In this document: positions 26,033 through 37,540 of the stretch, piece by piece | How the letters are laid out: every line of letters begins with the position of its first letter | How positions within the stretch are numbered: position 1 is the stretch's first letter | NCBI RefSeq assembly: GCF_022865105.1 | Contig: NZ_JAKNYM010000002.1 | Coordinates: forward strand, 62,001-126,000 | Reading direction: 5' to 3' | From: Sphingomicrobium astaxanthinifaciens | GTDB taxonomy: Bacteria > Pseudomonadota > Alphaproteobacteria > Sphingomonadales > Sphingomonadaceae | DNA length: 64,000 nucleotides | Position numbers and translations under genes: made by a program | The notes under the pieces: model-generated | The model's database searches: none | What the model saw: the letters and a program-made list of their open reading frames with translations, nothing else | What the model was told of the DNA's origin: nothing

Positions 26033-26575
26033 ATGTCGGCCAGCCAGGTTCCGCTGCGCCCGATCGCCAAGGGATCGGTCGCCAAGTTCTGGATCGCGAT
26101 CGTCGCGCTGGTGGTGCTCGGCGTCGCCGTCGCCTGGGCCGCGACCCGTCCGCTCCAGGCCGAGATGACCGAGAGCGGTGTCTCGATCCGTACCCTCGTC
26201 GAGGGTGAGGGCGAGACGATCGACATCGTCGACGGCGCCTTCGTCAACTACACCGGCAGCCTTGCCGACGGCCGCGTGTTCGATTCGAGCGACGGTCGCC
26301 CGGTGCCGATGCTGCCCGCCCAGACGGTCGCGGGTTTCTCCGAAGCGTTGCAGGCGATGCGCTCCGGTGGCTCCTACAAGGTGCGCATCCCCGCCGAACT
26401 GGCCTATGGCGACACCCCGCCGCCGGGCAGCATCATTCCCGCCGGCGCCGACCTCTATTTCGATATCGAGATCGTCGATGTCGTGCGCGGCGCGGCGCTG
26501 ATGCTGCAGCAGCAGCAGCCTCCGCAGGCGCTGCCGCCCGAGGCGGTTGAGCCCGAAGCCCCCGCCGCCGAATAG
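26033..26575 (+). CDS. FKBP-type peptidyl-prolyl isomerase, membrane-anchored
   Basis: The 180-residue protein has one N-terminal membrane helix (about residues 18-40) and a single FKBP domain (about 55-150) facing the periplasm. Domain marks are VNYTGSLADGRVFDSS, the binding segment AGFSEALQAMRSGG, and RIPAELAYGDTPPPGSIIPAGADL. The C-terminal tail is Gln/Pro/Ala-rich and probably unstructured. It follows rpsU closely, as is common in sphingomonads, and ends at a strong intrinsic terminator. Confidence 0.93.
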   Translation: MSASQVPLRPIAKGSVAKFWIAIVALVVLGVAVAWAATRPLQAEMTESGVSIRTLVEGEGETIDIVDGAFVNYTGSLADGRVFDSSDGRPVPMLPAQTVAGFSEALQAMRSGGSYKVRIPAELAYGDTPPPGSIIPAGADLYFDIEIVDVVRGAALMLQQQQPPQALPPEAVEPEAPAAE

Positions 26576-26605
26576 GCAACAGCTCTTCGATCGCAAGATC
26601 AGGTG

Positions 26606-26640
26606 ACGCCCGGTCAGCCTAGCTGGCCGGGCGTTCTTCT
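26606..26640 (+). terminator. Terminator after FKBP gene, overlapping a convergent stop codon
   Basis: A 13-bp stem (26606-26618/26622-26634, one T-G pair) with a 3-nt loop is followed by a T-rich tract. The loop bases CTA are the stop codon of the AI-2E transporter gene on the other strand, so the last codons of that gene form half of the hairpin. Confidence 0.85.
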
Positions 26641-27722
26641 CGTTTGGGAGGCACGTCGGTCTTGCCGGGCGTGACCTTCGAATATTGCTCGAGCGCGGCC
26701 TTGATCGCGGCGAGCAGCGGGTCGGCGAGCAAGAGCCCGAGGATCCCGAACAGCGTGCCCATCACGATCTGCATCGCGAGCACCAGCGCCGGGGCGAGGT
26801 CGACCGTCTTCTTGGCGATCATCGGGATCACGACATAGCCGTCGAAATTCTGGACGAAGAGATAGACGAAGATGGCGTAGAAGCCGGCCTCGTTCGACTG
26901 GCTGAAGCCGACCGCGACCAGCAACACCCCCGAGACGAAGGCGCCGACATTGGGGATGAAGGCGAGCAGCCCGGTGAGCAGCGCGAGCAGCGGCGCGAGC
27001 GCGAAGGGTTCGAGCCCGATCAGCCGCGCCCCGAGCGTCAGCATCACATAGGTGAACACCCCCTCGATCAGCATGCCGAGCAGCCGCCCCGCGAGCAGCC
27101 GCCGCAGCGCATAGGCGACATGGTCCGAGATCTCGTAGAACTTGGGGCGCGTCGCGCGCGGCAGCATCCACGCCAGCCCGCGGTCGTAGAGCCGCGGTTC
27201 GGCGGCGATGAAGATGCCGATGACGATCATCAGCACGACCCCCGTCAGCGCCCCGAGCGCGGTCCCGAGGATGCTCGTGACGCGCCCCACCGAGGACAGG
27301 ATCTGCCCGCCGACGCTGTCGAGCGTGAGGTCGTCGATCATGCCCGTCCGGCTGGCCCAGCCGAGCAGCCGTTCGAATTGCGCCACCACCGTGTCGCGCA
27401 GCGCCGCGAACTGTTCGACGAAGCTGGTGCCCGCGTACCAGCCGGTCCAGCCGATGAAGCCGAAGAAGAGGAGCACGACGATCAGCAGCCGCCACGCGCG
27501 CGCGATCGGCAGGACCCGCCCGAGTAGCCGCGTGCCGCCGTCGAGCAGCACCGCGAACACCAGCCCGCCGGCGATCAGCAGCAGCGGGGCGGCGAGCAGG
27601 ATGACCCCGGCGGCGAGCAGCGTGAGCCCGATCCAGACGAGCGCCTTGCGAACCTCGAAGCGCAGCCGCGGGTCCTCGATTTCGGTCGGACCGACGCTCT
27701 GCTCTTCGGGGCCGGGGTTCAT
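26619..27722 (-). CDS. AI-2E family transporter (PerM/TqsA family)
   Basis: The 367-residue membrane protein has the family layout. Two or three helices lie near the N-terminus (about residues 30-105), then an amphipathic soluble segment, then five helices with a LLTGLLAFIPNVGAF turn and the late QNFDGYVVIPMI motif. Family members export autoinducer-2 or act as antiporters; specificity cannot be read here. It is the last gene of the pyrE-pdxJ-acpS-lepB run and starts 4 bases inside lepB (ATGA). The stop codon lies in a terminator loop. Confidence 0.88.
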   Translation of the reverse strand: MNPGPEEQSVGPTEIEDPRLRFEVRKALVWIGLTLLAAGVILLAAPLLLIAGGLVFAVLLDGGTRLLGRVLPIARAWRLLIVVLLFFGFIGWTGWYAGTSFVEQFAALRDTVVAQFERLLGWASRTGMIDDLTLDSVGGQILSSVGRVTSILGTALGALTGVVLMIVIGIFIAAEPRLYDRGLAWMLPRATRPKFYEISDHVAYALRRLLAGRLLGMLIEGVFTYVMLTLGARLIGLEPFALAPLLALLTGLLAFIPNVGAFVSGVLLVAVGFSQSNEAGFYAIFVYLFVQNFDGYVVIPMIAKKTVDLAPALVLAMQIVMGTLFGILGLLLADPLLAAIKAALEQYSKVTPGKTDVPPKREERPAS

Positions 27723-28678
27723 TCTTCGCGCACGCCTCTTGCCGTGGAGCCGCGCAGGCTGGACCATGACCGCCCCTCGCGCAAGCTCCCCCACCAGCTG
27801 GCGGGATTGAGGCTGGTCGTCCCGTCGAGCGAGAAGGTGATGAATTCGGCGCGCCCGCCGATCCGCTCGACCCGGACCGGCCCGCCCAGCCCGCCCTGCC
27901 CGAGCGGTACCCGGCTGTCGGCCGAACTGTCGCGATTGTCGCCGAGGAGGAAGACGTGGCCGGGGGGCACGGTGATCGGCCCATATTCGTCGCCCGACCG
28001 GCGATAGCCGAGGTCGACCGTGTCGTAGCTCACCCCATTGGGCAGCGTCTCGCGCACGATCGGCAGGCGGCAGTAGAGCCCGCCGTCGGCGCCCTTCACC
28101 CTGGTCCCGTCCATGACGTGGCAGGGAGCGTTGGGGTCGACCGGGATCAGCGCCGCGGGCTGGCGCTCGGCGGGGACCGCCTTGCCGTTGAGCACCAGCC
28201 GCCCGCCGGTCAGCGCCACGCTGTCGCCGGGCAGCCCGATCACGCGCTTGATATAATCGTCCGAGCGCCCGGGCGGAGTGACGATGACGATGTCGCCGCG
28301 CTCGGGATAGCTGCCGAACAGGCGCCCCTCGAGCGCGGGCAGCGTGATGCTCCACGGCTCGGCGGGGCCGCGCAGGATCAGCATCCGCGCCAGCGCGGCG
28401 GGGTTGGGGATGGTCGGGCTGACGTGGCTGTAGCCATAGGGGAACTTGGAGACGACCAGCCGGTCCCCCTCGAGCAGCACGGGCATCATCGATTCGGACG
28501 GGATGTAGAAGGGCTTGGCGATGAAGCTGTGGAAGCCGAGGACCGCGAGCATCACCCAGAACAGCCCCTTCAACTCGCGCCACAGGAAGGCGCCGACTTC
28601 GCGCAGGTTCTTCGGTTTGCGCGCGGGGGCCGGGGACGGCTCGGGCGGATCGGTCGGGGTCGCGGCGGGGTCGGTCAC
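27719..28678 (-). CDS. lepB: Signal peptidase I
   Basis: LepB (319 residues, GTG start) cleaves signal peptides of exported proteins at the inner membrane. A Pro-rich cytosolic tail precedes one membrane helix (about residues 35-58). The catalytic serine is in IPSESMMP (about residue 63). The lysine is in YIKRVIGLPGD, and box E is LLGDNRDSSADSR. It lies directly after acpS with no gap, and the next gene overlaps by 4 bases. In many alphaproteobacteria rnc and era follow lepB; here an AI-2E transporter does. Confidence 0.96.
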   Translation of the reverse strand: MTDPAATPTDPPEPSPAPARKPKNLREVGAFLWRELKGLFWVMLAVLGFHSFIAKPFYIPSESMMPVLLEGDRLVVSKFPYGYSHVSPTIPNPAALARMLILRGPAEPWSITLPALEGRLFGSYPERGDIVIVTPPGRSDDYIKRVIGLPGDSVALTGGRLVLNGKAVPAERQPAALIPVDPNAPCHVMDGTRVKGADGGLYCRLPIVRETLPNGVSYDTVDLGYRRSGDEYGPITVPPGHVFLLGDNRDSSADSRVPLGQGGLGGPVRVERIGGRAEFITFSLDGTTSLNPASWWGSLREGRSWSSLRGSTARGVREE

Positions 28679-29089
28679 TCAGGCGTCTCTGATCGGGTGC
28701 GCCTCGAGGATCACGAAGGCCTGCGCCCAGGGGTGATCGTCGGTCAGCGTCAGGTGGATGTGGATGCGGTGGCCCGCGGGGGTCAGCTCGTTTAGCCGGG
28801 CCCGCGCGCCCCCGGTCAGCGCCAGCGTCGGTGCCCCCGAGGGGGCGTTCACCACCCCGATGTCCTTCATGTAGACGCCGCGCTTGAACCCGGTGCCGAC
28901 CGCCTTGGAGAAGGCCTCCTTGGCGGCGAAGCGCTTGGCGTAGGTCCCCGGCCGCGTGAAGGGGCGGCGCCGCGCCTTGGCCTGCTCGATCTCGGTGAAC
29001 ACGCGGCGCTCGAAGCGCTTCCCGAAGCGCTCGAGCGATCGCTCGATCCGCTCGATATTGCACAGGTCACTGCCGAGCCCGATGATCAT
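28679..29089 (-). CDS. acpS: Holo-[acyl-carrier-protein] synthase
   Basis: AcpS transfers 4'-phosphopantetheine from CoA to apo-ACP for fatty-acid synthesis. The 136-residue protein has both family motifs, [13 protein letters not shown] (Mg-binding Asp about residue 8) and [14 protein letters not shown] (about 54-67). Its ATG overlaps the pdxJ stop by 4 bases, and its stop abuts the lepB start, so it is translationally coupled on both sides. Confidence 0.96.
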   Translation of the reverse strand: MIIGLGSDLCNIERIERSLERFGKRFERRVFTEIEQAKARRRPFTRPGTYAKRFAAKEAFSKAVGTGFKRGVYMKDIGVVNAPSGAPTLALTGGARARLNELTPAGHRIHIHLTLTDDHPWAQAFVILEAHPIRDA

Positions 29090-29826
29090 CGCGCCGCGTC
29101 CATCAGCTCGCGCATCCGCCGCACCGCCGCCTCGAGCCCGACGAAGATCGCCTCGCCGACGAGATAATGGCCGATGTTGAGTTCGGCGATCTGGGGGATG
29201 GCCGCGATCGGCTGGACATTCTCGTAGGTCAGGCCATGGCCGGCGTGCGGCTCGATGCCGTTCTTGGCGGCGAGCGCGGCCATGTCGGCGATGCGCTTCA
29301 ACTCGCGCGCCAGCTTGTCGGCATCGCCGTCGAGGAAGGCATGGGCATATTCGCCCGTATGGAATTCGACCACCGGCGCCCCGAGCCGCAGCGCCGCCTC
29401 GAGCTGGCGCTCCTCGGCCTCGATGAAGAGCGAGACGCGGATGCCCGCATCGGCGAGCCGGGTGACAATCGGCTGGAGCTGGTTGTGCAGCCCGTCGGCA
29501 TCCAAGCCCCCCTCGGTGGTCCGCTCCTCGCGCTTCTCGGGCACGATGCAGGCGGCATGCGGCCGGTGCCGCAGCGCGATCTCGAGCATCTCCTCGGTCG
29601 CCGCCAGCTCGAGATTGAGCGGCAGGTCGGTCGCCGCCTGGATGCGCTGGAGGTCGGCATCGCGGATGTGCCGCCGGTCCTCGCGCAGGTGCGCGGTGAT
29701 ACCGTCGCCGCCGACGCTCGCGACAATCTCGGCGGCCCGCACCGGATCGGGGTGATCGCCGCCGCGCGCATTCCGAACGGTCGCGACATGGTCGATGTTG
29801 ACCCCGAGGCGCAGCGGACCGCTCAA
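29086..29826 (-). CDS. pdxJ: Pyridoxine 5'-phosphate synthase
   Basis: PdxJ (246 residues) condenses 3-amino-2-oxopropyl phosphate with 1-deoxyxylulose 5-phosphate to pyridoxine phosphate in vitamin B6 synthesis. The sequence shows the TIM-barrel landmarks [16 protein letters not shown] (about residues 8-23), [12 protein letters not shown], and [11 protein letters not shown]. It overlaps pyrE by 4 bases and acpS by 4 bases. The pdxJ-acpS-lepB order is common in proteobacteria. Confidence 0.97.
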   Translation of the reverse strand: MSGPLRLGVNIDHVATVRNARGGDHPDPVRAAEIVASVGGDGITAHLREDRRHIRDADLQRIQAATDLPLNLELAATEEMLEIALRHRPHAACIVPEKREERTTEGGLDADGLHNQLQPIVTRLADAGIRVSLFIEAEERQLEAALRLGAPVVEFHTGEYAHAFLDGDADKLARELKRIADMAALAAKNGIEPHAGHGLTYENVQPIAAIPQIAELNIGHYLVGEAIFVGLEAAVRRMRELMDAAR

Positions 29827-30398
29827 GCGCGGCTACCCGGCTTCACCGCTGGGATCGCCGCCAGTTCGGGGGGCAGCGCGTCGGGGTCGTAGGCGGGGAT
29901 GTCGAGCTTCACGAGCGCCCAATAGGGCACCCCGAGGCTGTCCCCGCCGCCGCGGTCGACGAGGCTGACCTCGCCGATCACCTCGCCGCCCTCGCGGCCG
30001 ACCGCTTGGATCGCCTCGCGGCTCGACAGGCCGGTGGTCACGACATCCTCGACCATCAGCACCTTGGCGCCCTTCTCGAGCGCGAAACCGCGGCGCAGGT
30101 GGAAGGTGCCCTCGGGGCGTTCGAGGAACATCGCGGGCTTGCCCAGCGCGCGGCCCATCTCGTGACCGATGATCACTCCGCCCATCGCGGGCGAGACTAC
30201 CGCGTCGATGGACTCGCGCAGCTCGGCGGGGATCTTGGCGGCCAGCGCCTGCGCGAGCCGCGCCGCGCGCGCCGGCTCCATCAGCACCCGCGCGCATTGC
30301 AGGTAGGCGGCGCTGCGCTTGCCCGAGGAGAGGATGAAATGTCCTTCCAGCAGCGCATCGGCGCTACGGAATTCGGCCAAAACCTCGTCTTCGGTCAT
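29823..30398 (-). CDS. pyrE: Orotate phosphoribosyltransferase
   Basis: PyrE (191 residues) joins orotate to PRPP to give orotidine 5'-phosphate in pyrimidine synthesis. The PRPP-binding motif is [18 protein letters not shown] (about residues 116-133), with the [15 protein letters not shown] segment near the N-terminus. The ATG giving [17 protein letters not shown] has a GGGAG site and was chosen although the frame extends far upstream. It is the first gene of a coupled five-gene run, and its upstream region is divergent from ctaC. Confidence 0.96.
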   Translation of the reverse strand: MTEDEVLAEFRSADALLEGHFILSSGKRSAAYLQCARVLMEPARAARLAQALAAKIPAELRESIDAVVSPAMGGVIIGHEMGRALGKPAMFLERPEGTFHLRRGFALEKGAKVLMVEDVVTTGLSSREAIQAVGREGGEVIGEVSLVDRGGGDSLGVPYWALVKLDIPAYDPDALPPELAAIPAVKPGSRA

Positions 30399-30482
30399 CG
30401 TCGCTCCCTCGTCGGATCGCCCCCGCACATAGGTTGCGCGCGCGCGATCGTAAAGCCGCGCGCGCCGGGCCTTTTTGCGGCC

Positions 30483-30511
30483 TTGAGCAATTGGGAGGTG
30501 CCGACTATAGA
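30483..30511 (+). promoter_or_regulatory. Candidate ctaC promoter
   Basis: TTGAGC (30483-30488) and TATAGA (30506-30511) are 17 bases apart, about 60 bases before the ctaC ATG. This is the best vegetative-type promoter match in the window. No operator was recognised. Confidence 0.55.
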
Positions 30512-30570
30512 GGCCGCAATTCGCGAAGGGGTTCGCGCATTCTCGCGCGCCCACGACAACCAAGCCTAGG

Positions 30571-33272
<2,702 letters not shown>

Positions 33273-33297
33273 TCGGGGTGACCGCCTTGGCAAAGCG

Positions 33298-33333
33298 AAG
33301 GGCTGCCCGGAAACCGGGCAGCCCTTTGCTTTT
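33298..33333 (+). terminator. Strong terminator after ctaD
   Basis: A 13-bp perfect stem (33298-33310/33314-33326) with an AAA loop is followed by T-rich sequence to 33333. It sits 25 bases after the ctaD stop and ends the ctaCD transcript. Confidence 0.9.
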
Positions 33334-33468
33334 GGCACGGGCCACGGCCGCCGCGACGGGCGTCATCAAACCGCAACCACCGCGCCATCAAGCTTTCGCT
33401 TCGATTGGCGATGGGCACCGGCATCGACCTGGCTCCCGCGGGAGGGGGCGTTTTTCTCGGAGGGAACC

Positions 33469-34860
33469 ATGATGGCCAAGCTGATCACCACCGCGCCGCT
33501 CGCACTCGTCCTCGCGCTCGCCGCCAGCCCCGCGCAGGCGCAGGAGCTCACCCCCGAAGAGGCGCGCGCGATCCTCGAGCGGCTCGAGGCGCTCGAGGCC
33601 GAGACCGCCGCGCTGCGCGCGCGGCTCGAAGCGACCGAGACGCAGGCCGAGGCGGCGGGCACCAGCGCGACCGCCGCCGGCGCCGCCGCGATGGCCGCGC
33701 AGGACGTCGCGATGCAGGCCAAGGAGGCGGCCAGCAAGACCCCCGCCATCTCGCGCTTCGAGAAGTCGGACGGCTTCACGCTCAAGCCGCGCGGGCGGCT
33801 CCAGTTCGACATGGGCGGAGTCGACACCCCGGGCCCCGCCATCCGCGACGACCTCGGCAATGCGGTCGAGGTGCGGCGCGCGCGGTTGGGGGTCTCGGGC
33901 GACCTGCCCGGCGATTTCGACTACAAGTTCGAGCTCGATTTCACCGGCAACCATGTCGCCTTCACCGACGCCTATGTCGATTATGATGCCGGCCCCGCCA
34001 CGCTCACGCTGGGCCAGCACAACGGCTTCCAGGGGCTCGAGGAGATCACCTCCTCCAACGACATCAGCTTCATGGAACGCGCCGCCTTCACCGATGCCTT
34101 CGGGTTCGAGCGGCGGGTCGGGCTGTCGGCGCAGGGCAGCCATGGCGACCTGCACCTGTGGGGCGGGGCGTTCAGCTCGAACACCGACGATCTCGGCGCC
34201 GGGGTGCAGGCCTGGGCGCTCGACGCCCGTGCGGTCTACGCCCCGGTCGTCGGCGCGGCGCAGCTGCACTTCGGCGGCTCGGTCCACTATCGCAACCTCG
34301 ACGAGGACGACCCGCTGGTGCGCTATCGCCAGCGGCCGCTCATCCATGTCACCGATGTGCGCTTCATCGACACCGGCAGGATCCTCGCCGAGGAGGAGAT
34401 GAGCTACGGCCTCGAGGCTGCCGCGATCCTCGGGCGCTGGCACGCCGCTGCCGAGGCGCACTGGATGCGCCCCGACGCCACCGTGCTCGACGACCCGCTC
34501 TTCTTCGGGGGCTATGCCGAGGTCGGCTACATGCTCACCCCGGGGTATCGCCGCGGCTATTCGCCGGGCGCCTTCAAGGCGGTCAAGCCGGTCGATGGTG
34601 GCCGCTGGAGCGGGCTGGGCGCGCTGCAGCTCAACCTGCGCTACGACCGCCTCGACCTGACCGACGAGGCGATCGTCGGCGGCACGCAGGACGCGATCGC
34701 CGCGGCGCTGTCGTGGCACCCCAACAGCTACCTGCGCTTCCTCGTCAACTATGCGCGGATCGATTATGACGACGTCACGCCCAGCAGCCGCATCCCCACG
34801 CTGGTGGAGAACGAGGGCGCGGTCGAGGTGGTCGGCGCCCGCGCGCAGTTCGCCTTCTAG
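33469..34860 (+). CDS. Phosphate-selective porin (OprO/OprP family)
   Basis: The 463-residue outer-membrane protein has a signal peptide (about residues 1-25, ending ASPAQAQ). A short coiled coil follows (about 30-65, EARAILERLEALEAETAALR), then an Ala-rich linker. From residue 105 there is a beta-barrel with alternating aromatic strands, ending in phenylalanine. The FTLKPRGRLQFDMGG start and RRARLGVSGDLPGDFDYKFELDFTG segment match OprO/OprP-like porins, which pass phosphate or polyphosphate. The neighbouring convergent phoU supports a phosphate role. A GGAGG site precedes ATG 33469; the next codon is also ATG. Confidence 0.87.
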   Translation: MMAKLITTAPLALVLALAASPAQAQELTPEEARAILERLEALEAETAALRARLEATETQAEAAGTSATAAGAAAMAAQDVAMQAKEAASKTPAISRFEKSDGFTLKPRGRLQFDMGGVDTPGPAIRDDLGNAVEVRRARLGVSGDLPGDFDYKFELDFTGNHVAFTDAYVDYDAGPATLTLGQHNGFQGLEEITSSNDISFMERAAFTDAFGFERRVGLSAQGSHGDLHLWGGAFSSNTDDLGAGVQAWALDARAVYAPVVGAAQLHFGGSVHYRNLDEDDPLVRYRQRPLIHVTDVRFIDTGRILAEEEMSYGLEAAAILGRWHAAAEAHWMRPDATVLDDPLFFGGYAEVGYMLTPGYRRGYSPGAFKAVKPVDGGRWSGLGALQLNLRYDRLDLTDEAIVGGTQDAIAAALSWHPNSYLRFLVNYARIDYDDVTPSSRIPTLVENEGAVEVVGARAQFAF

Positions 34861-34907
34861 GGACGCGGCGTAGCGATCGATTGAGCGGGCCGGGGCGGCG
34901 CGCGGCG

Positions 34908-35606
34908 TCAGTCCGCCGCCGTCTCGTCCTGCTTGGGGCGGTCGGGCAGGAGTTCGCCCGTTTCCATGTAATAGACGATTTCGGCGATGTTGGTGGCCTG
35001 GTCGCCCATCCGTTCGAGATGCTTGGCGATGAACAGCCCGTGCGCGGCCCAGTCGACCTCGTCGGCGTGGCCGCGCATGTACCCGACCGTGTCCTTGAAG
35101 ATGCTCGCGTAGAGCGTATCGACCGCGTCATCGCCCTCGCACACCGCGGTGGCGAGATCGGGATCGCGGGTCGCATAGGCCTTCACCGCCTTGTCGATCA
35201 GGTCGCCCGACAGTGCGGCCAGCTCGGCCAGCCGCTGCTTGAGCGGATCGGCGTCGGCATCGGTCACCTTGCGCGAACGGCGCGCGATGTTCTTGGCATA
35301 GTCGGCCACGCGTTCAAGGACATTGGCGATCTTCAGCGCCGAGATAATGTCGCGCAGGTCGTCGGCCATCGGCGCGCGCAGCGCGATCGTGCGGATCGCG
35401 AACTGGTCGATTCGGGTCTCGATCGCGTCGATCTCGGCATCGCCCGCGATGACCTTCTCCGCGAGCGCGCGGTCGTTCTTGCCGAGCGCGTGGATCGCGC
35501 CGTCGAGCGCGGTCCGCGCCATGCTGCCCATCTGCGCGACGAGGTCGCGCAGCGTCTTGAGATCATCGTCGAAAGCGGCGACCGAATGTTTCATTTGCGT
35601 TGCCAT
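34908..35606 (-). CDS. phoU: Phosphate transport regulator PhoU
   Basis: PhoU (232 residues) is an all-helical cytoplasmic regulator that restrains phosphate uptake and the PhoR kinase when phosphate is plentiful. The two repeated three-helix bundles are recognisable, with metal-binding acidic runs (EKVIAGDAEIDAIE and AVCEGDDAVDTLY) and the LERVADYAKNIARR and LERMGDQATNIAE motifs. No pstSCAB or phoBR genes are in the window, so it is separate from the usual operon. A PhoB-box-like sequence overlaps its upstream region. ATG at 35606 gives MATQMKHSV; Met5 is an alternative start. Confidence 0.94.
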   Translation of the reverse strand: MATQMKHSVAAFDDDLKTLRDLVAQMGSMARTALDGAIHALGKNDRALAEKVIAGDAEIDAIETRIDQFAIRTIALRAPMADDLRDIISALKIANVLERVADYAKNIARRSRKVTDADADPLKQRLAELAALSGDLIDKAVKAYATRDPDLATAVCEGDDAVDTLYASIFKDTVGYMRGHADEVDWAAHGLFIAKHLERMGDQATNIAEIVYYMETGELLPDRPKQDETAAD

Positions 35607-35609
35607 AAC

Positions 35610-35627
35610 ATGACACTTGTATCACAG
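35610..35627 (-). promoter_or_regulatory. Candidate PhoB box upstream of phoU
   Basis: On the minus strand the 18 bases read CTGTGAT, ACAA, GTGTCAT: two seven-base half-sites, 11 bases apart start to start. They match the CTGTCAT consensus at six of seven positions each. It lies only 4-21 bases before the phoU ATG, too close for ordinary activation of phoU from this start, and 125 bases before the divergent regulator gene. Confidence 0.4.
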
Positions 35628-35751
35628 TTTGTTTGCAGTTGCGAGATGTTCGTGCGCCTTCAACCCCGGGCCCGCGCTCTTGTTCCGTTGCCGTTACGGA
35701 ATTGCGCCGCGGGGCTGGTGCCGTACCCGCGGAATGCTACATGAGGGCGTC

Positions 35752-36807
35752 ATGACCAGCTCGGATCCCTATCGGTTCGACCGCTTCCTGTTCGATCCCG
35801 TAGAAGCCCGGCTCGAGCGCGAGGGCGAACCGGTGGCGCTACAGCCGCGCGGGCTCGACCTCCTGCACGCATTCCTCGACCGCCCCGGGCGGCTGTGGAG
35901 CAAGGAGGAACTGTTTGAACGGGTGTGGCCCGGCGTGACCGTCGGCGACGAGGCGCTCACGCAGGCGGTCAAGGAAGTGCGCCGCGCGCTGGGCGATGCG
36001 GCCAGCGCGCCGTGCTTCATCGAAACCGTCCCCAAGCGCGGCTATCGCTTCATCGCGCCGGTCGAGCGGCTTGCGCGCCCCGGCACGCCGACGGCGGCGG
36101 CGAGCGCATCGCACGCGGCGGCCCCGGCGCCGGCGCGCCCGGTCGCGGCGGCGACGGCGGGGGGCGCGGTGGCGGGGCTGCTCGGCGGGCTCGCCTACGG
36201 GCTCGTCGCCGCGAGCGGCAACGAGGCCAAGCTGCCGATCATCATTGTCATGACCACGCTCACCGCGGGGATCGCGGCGCTTGGCGCGCTCGGGCTGGGG
36301 CTCGGGATGACGCTGGTCGGCCGCGCCAGCGGGCGGGGCTTCTTTTACTCCGCGCTGGGCGCAGCGCTCGGCGGCTTCGTCGTCGGCGACCTCTTCCACC
36401 TCTTCGCGAGCGGGAGCTTCTCGCTCTTCCTCGGGACCCGTCACGACCAGTTCACCGGCGGGCTCGAGGGCGCGGTGCTCGGCGCCGCGATCGCCATCGG
36501 CGCGCAGGCGGGGGGCGGCGTCGGCGGGCGCTGGCCCCGCCCCGCGATCGGCGCCGCGCTCGGCGGCGCTGTCGCGGGCGCCGCGCTCAGCCTCGCCGGG
36601 GGTAAGCTGATGGCCGCCAGCCTCGCCGCCCTCGCGCGCCGCTTCCATGGCTCGCTGCTCGACCTCGGGCTGTTCGGTCGCCTCGCCGGCGACGACGGGC
36701 TCGGCGCGCCGGTCCAGGCCGCCATCGCCGCAGGCGAGGGGCTGTTGCTCGGGGCGGCGATGGTCGCCTGCATCGAATGGCGGCGCGCCCGTCGCCGCCC
36801 GCGCTGA
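35752..36807 (+). CDS. Winged-helix (OmpR/CadC-type) regulator with a C-terminal multi-pass membrane domain
   Basis: The first 100 or so of 351 residues form an OmpR-type winged-helix DNA-binding domain, with DRFLFDPVEARLEREGE, the recognition region EALTQAVKEVRRALGD and the closing wing KRGYRFIAPVE. An Ala/Pro linker follows. The remaining 220 or so residues are Gly/Ala-rich hydrophobic segments (at least six) with short loops, ending in an Arg-rich tail. ToxR/CadC-type regulators normally have one helix plus a periplasmic sensor; this multi-pass tail is unlike them. It may sense membrane state, but the signal and targets are unknown. ATG 35752 follows a GAGGGCG site. It is divergent from phoU. 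Confidence 0.78.
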   Translation: MTSSDPYRFDRFLFDPVEARLEREGEPVALQPRGLDLLHAFLDRPGRLWSKEELFERVWPGVTVGDEALTQAVKEVRRALGDAASAPCFIETVPKRGYRFIAPVERLARPGTPTAAASASHAAAPAPARPVAAATAGGAVAGLLGGLAYGLVAASGNEAKLPIIIVMTTLTAGIAALGALGLGLGMTLVGRASGRGFFYSALGAALGGFVVGDLFHLFASGSFSLFLGTRHDQFTGGLEGAVLGAAIAIGAQAGGGVGGRWPRPAIGAALGGAVAGAALSLAGGKLMAASLAALARRFHGSLLDLGLFGRLAGDDGLGAPVQAAIAAGEGLLLGAAMVACIEWRRARRRPR

Positions 36808-36896
36808 AATCACGCATTGCTCAGCGGGCGCTCATGCCTTTTTCGTGGCCGGGGGCGATCCTGCGCGCCTCGTCTCGCCACTAAAGGAGGATTTCC

Positions 36897-37454
36897 ATGG
36901 CCCGACCCGTGACCCGCCCGATCCCGTTCCGCGCGCTCCTGTGGGGCCTGCTCGCGCTACCGCTGCTCCTCGCCGCGGTCGCGGGGCTGCGCGGCGCCGA
37001 GGGGTTCGACTGGCGCCCCGGCGACTATTTGGCCGCCCTCGTCCTGCTCGGCGGCGCGGGGCTGTTGGGCGACACGCTGCTGCGCGCCAGCGGCAGCACC
37101 GCTTATCGCCTCGGCGCGCTGGTCGGCTGCCTTTCGCTGCTCTTCCTGTGCTGGGCCAACCTCGCGGTCGGACTCGTGGGATCCGAGGACAACCCGTTCA
37201 ACCAGGTCTATTTCGCGCTGGTCCCGCTGCCCGGCCTCGGCGCGCTGCTGGCGCGCGGGTCGGCGCGGGCGATGGCGCGGCTGATGGCCGCCACGGCCGC
37301 CGGCTTCGTCGCGCTGGCGATCGCCGCGCTCGCCACCGGGCAGGCCGACGCGCCGTATTCGAGCGTGGCCGAAATCCTCGGCTTGCACGCGCTGTTCACG
37401 GGGCTGTTCGCGCTCGCCGCGCTGGCGTTCGGCATCGCCGCGCGGCGCGGCTGA
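36897..37454 (+). CDS. Hypothetical membrane protein
   Basis: A 185-residue protein with about five hydrophobic helices (about residues 15-33, 43-62, 70-92, 100-118 and 130-180) and a short basic C-terminus. No family is recognised. It has the best ribosome-binding site in the window (TAAAGGAGG, 36883-36891, 5 bases before the ATG), so strong translation is expected. It follows the winged-helix membrane regulator by 89 bases in the same direction. Confidence 0.75.
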   Translation: MARPVTRPIPFRALLWGLLALPLLLAAVAGLRGAEGFDWRPGDYLAALVLLGGAGLLGDTLLRASGSTAYRLGALVGCLSLLFLCWANLAVGLVGSEDNPFNQVYFALVPLPGLGALLARGSARAMARLMAATAAGFVALAIAALATGQADAPYSSVAEILGLHALFTGLFALAALAFGIAARRG

Positions 37455-37540
37455 CGGGAACCGCGCCCCGGGCCGGCGGGTTCGCCAAGGCAATTGGGGT
37501 CGCCTCCGGGCGGCCCGTCCCGCTCCAGCAGGAAGAACCC

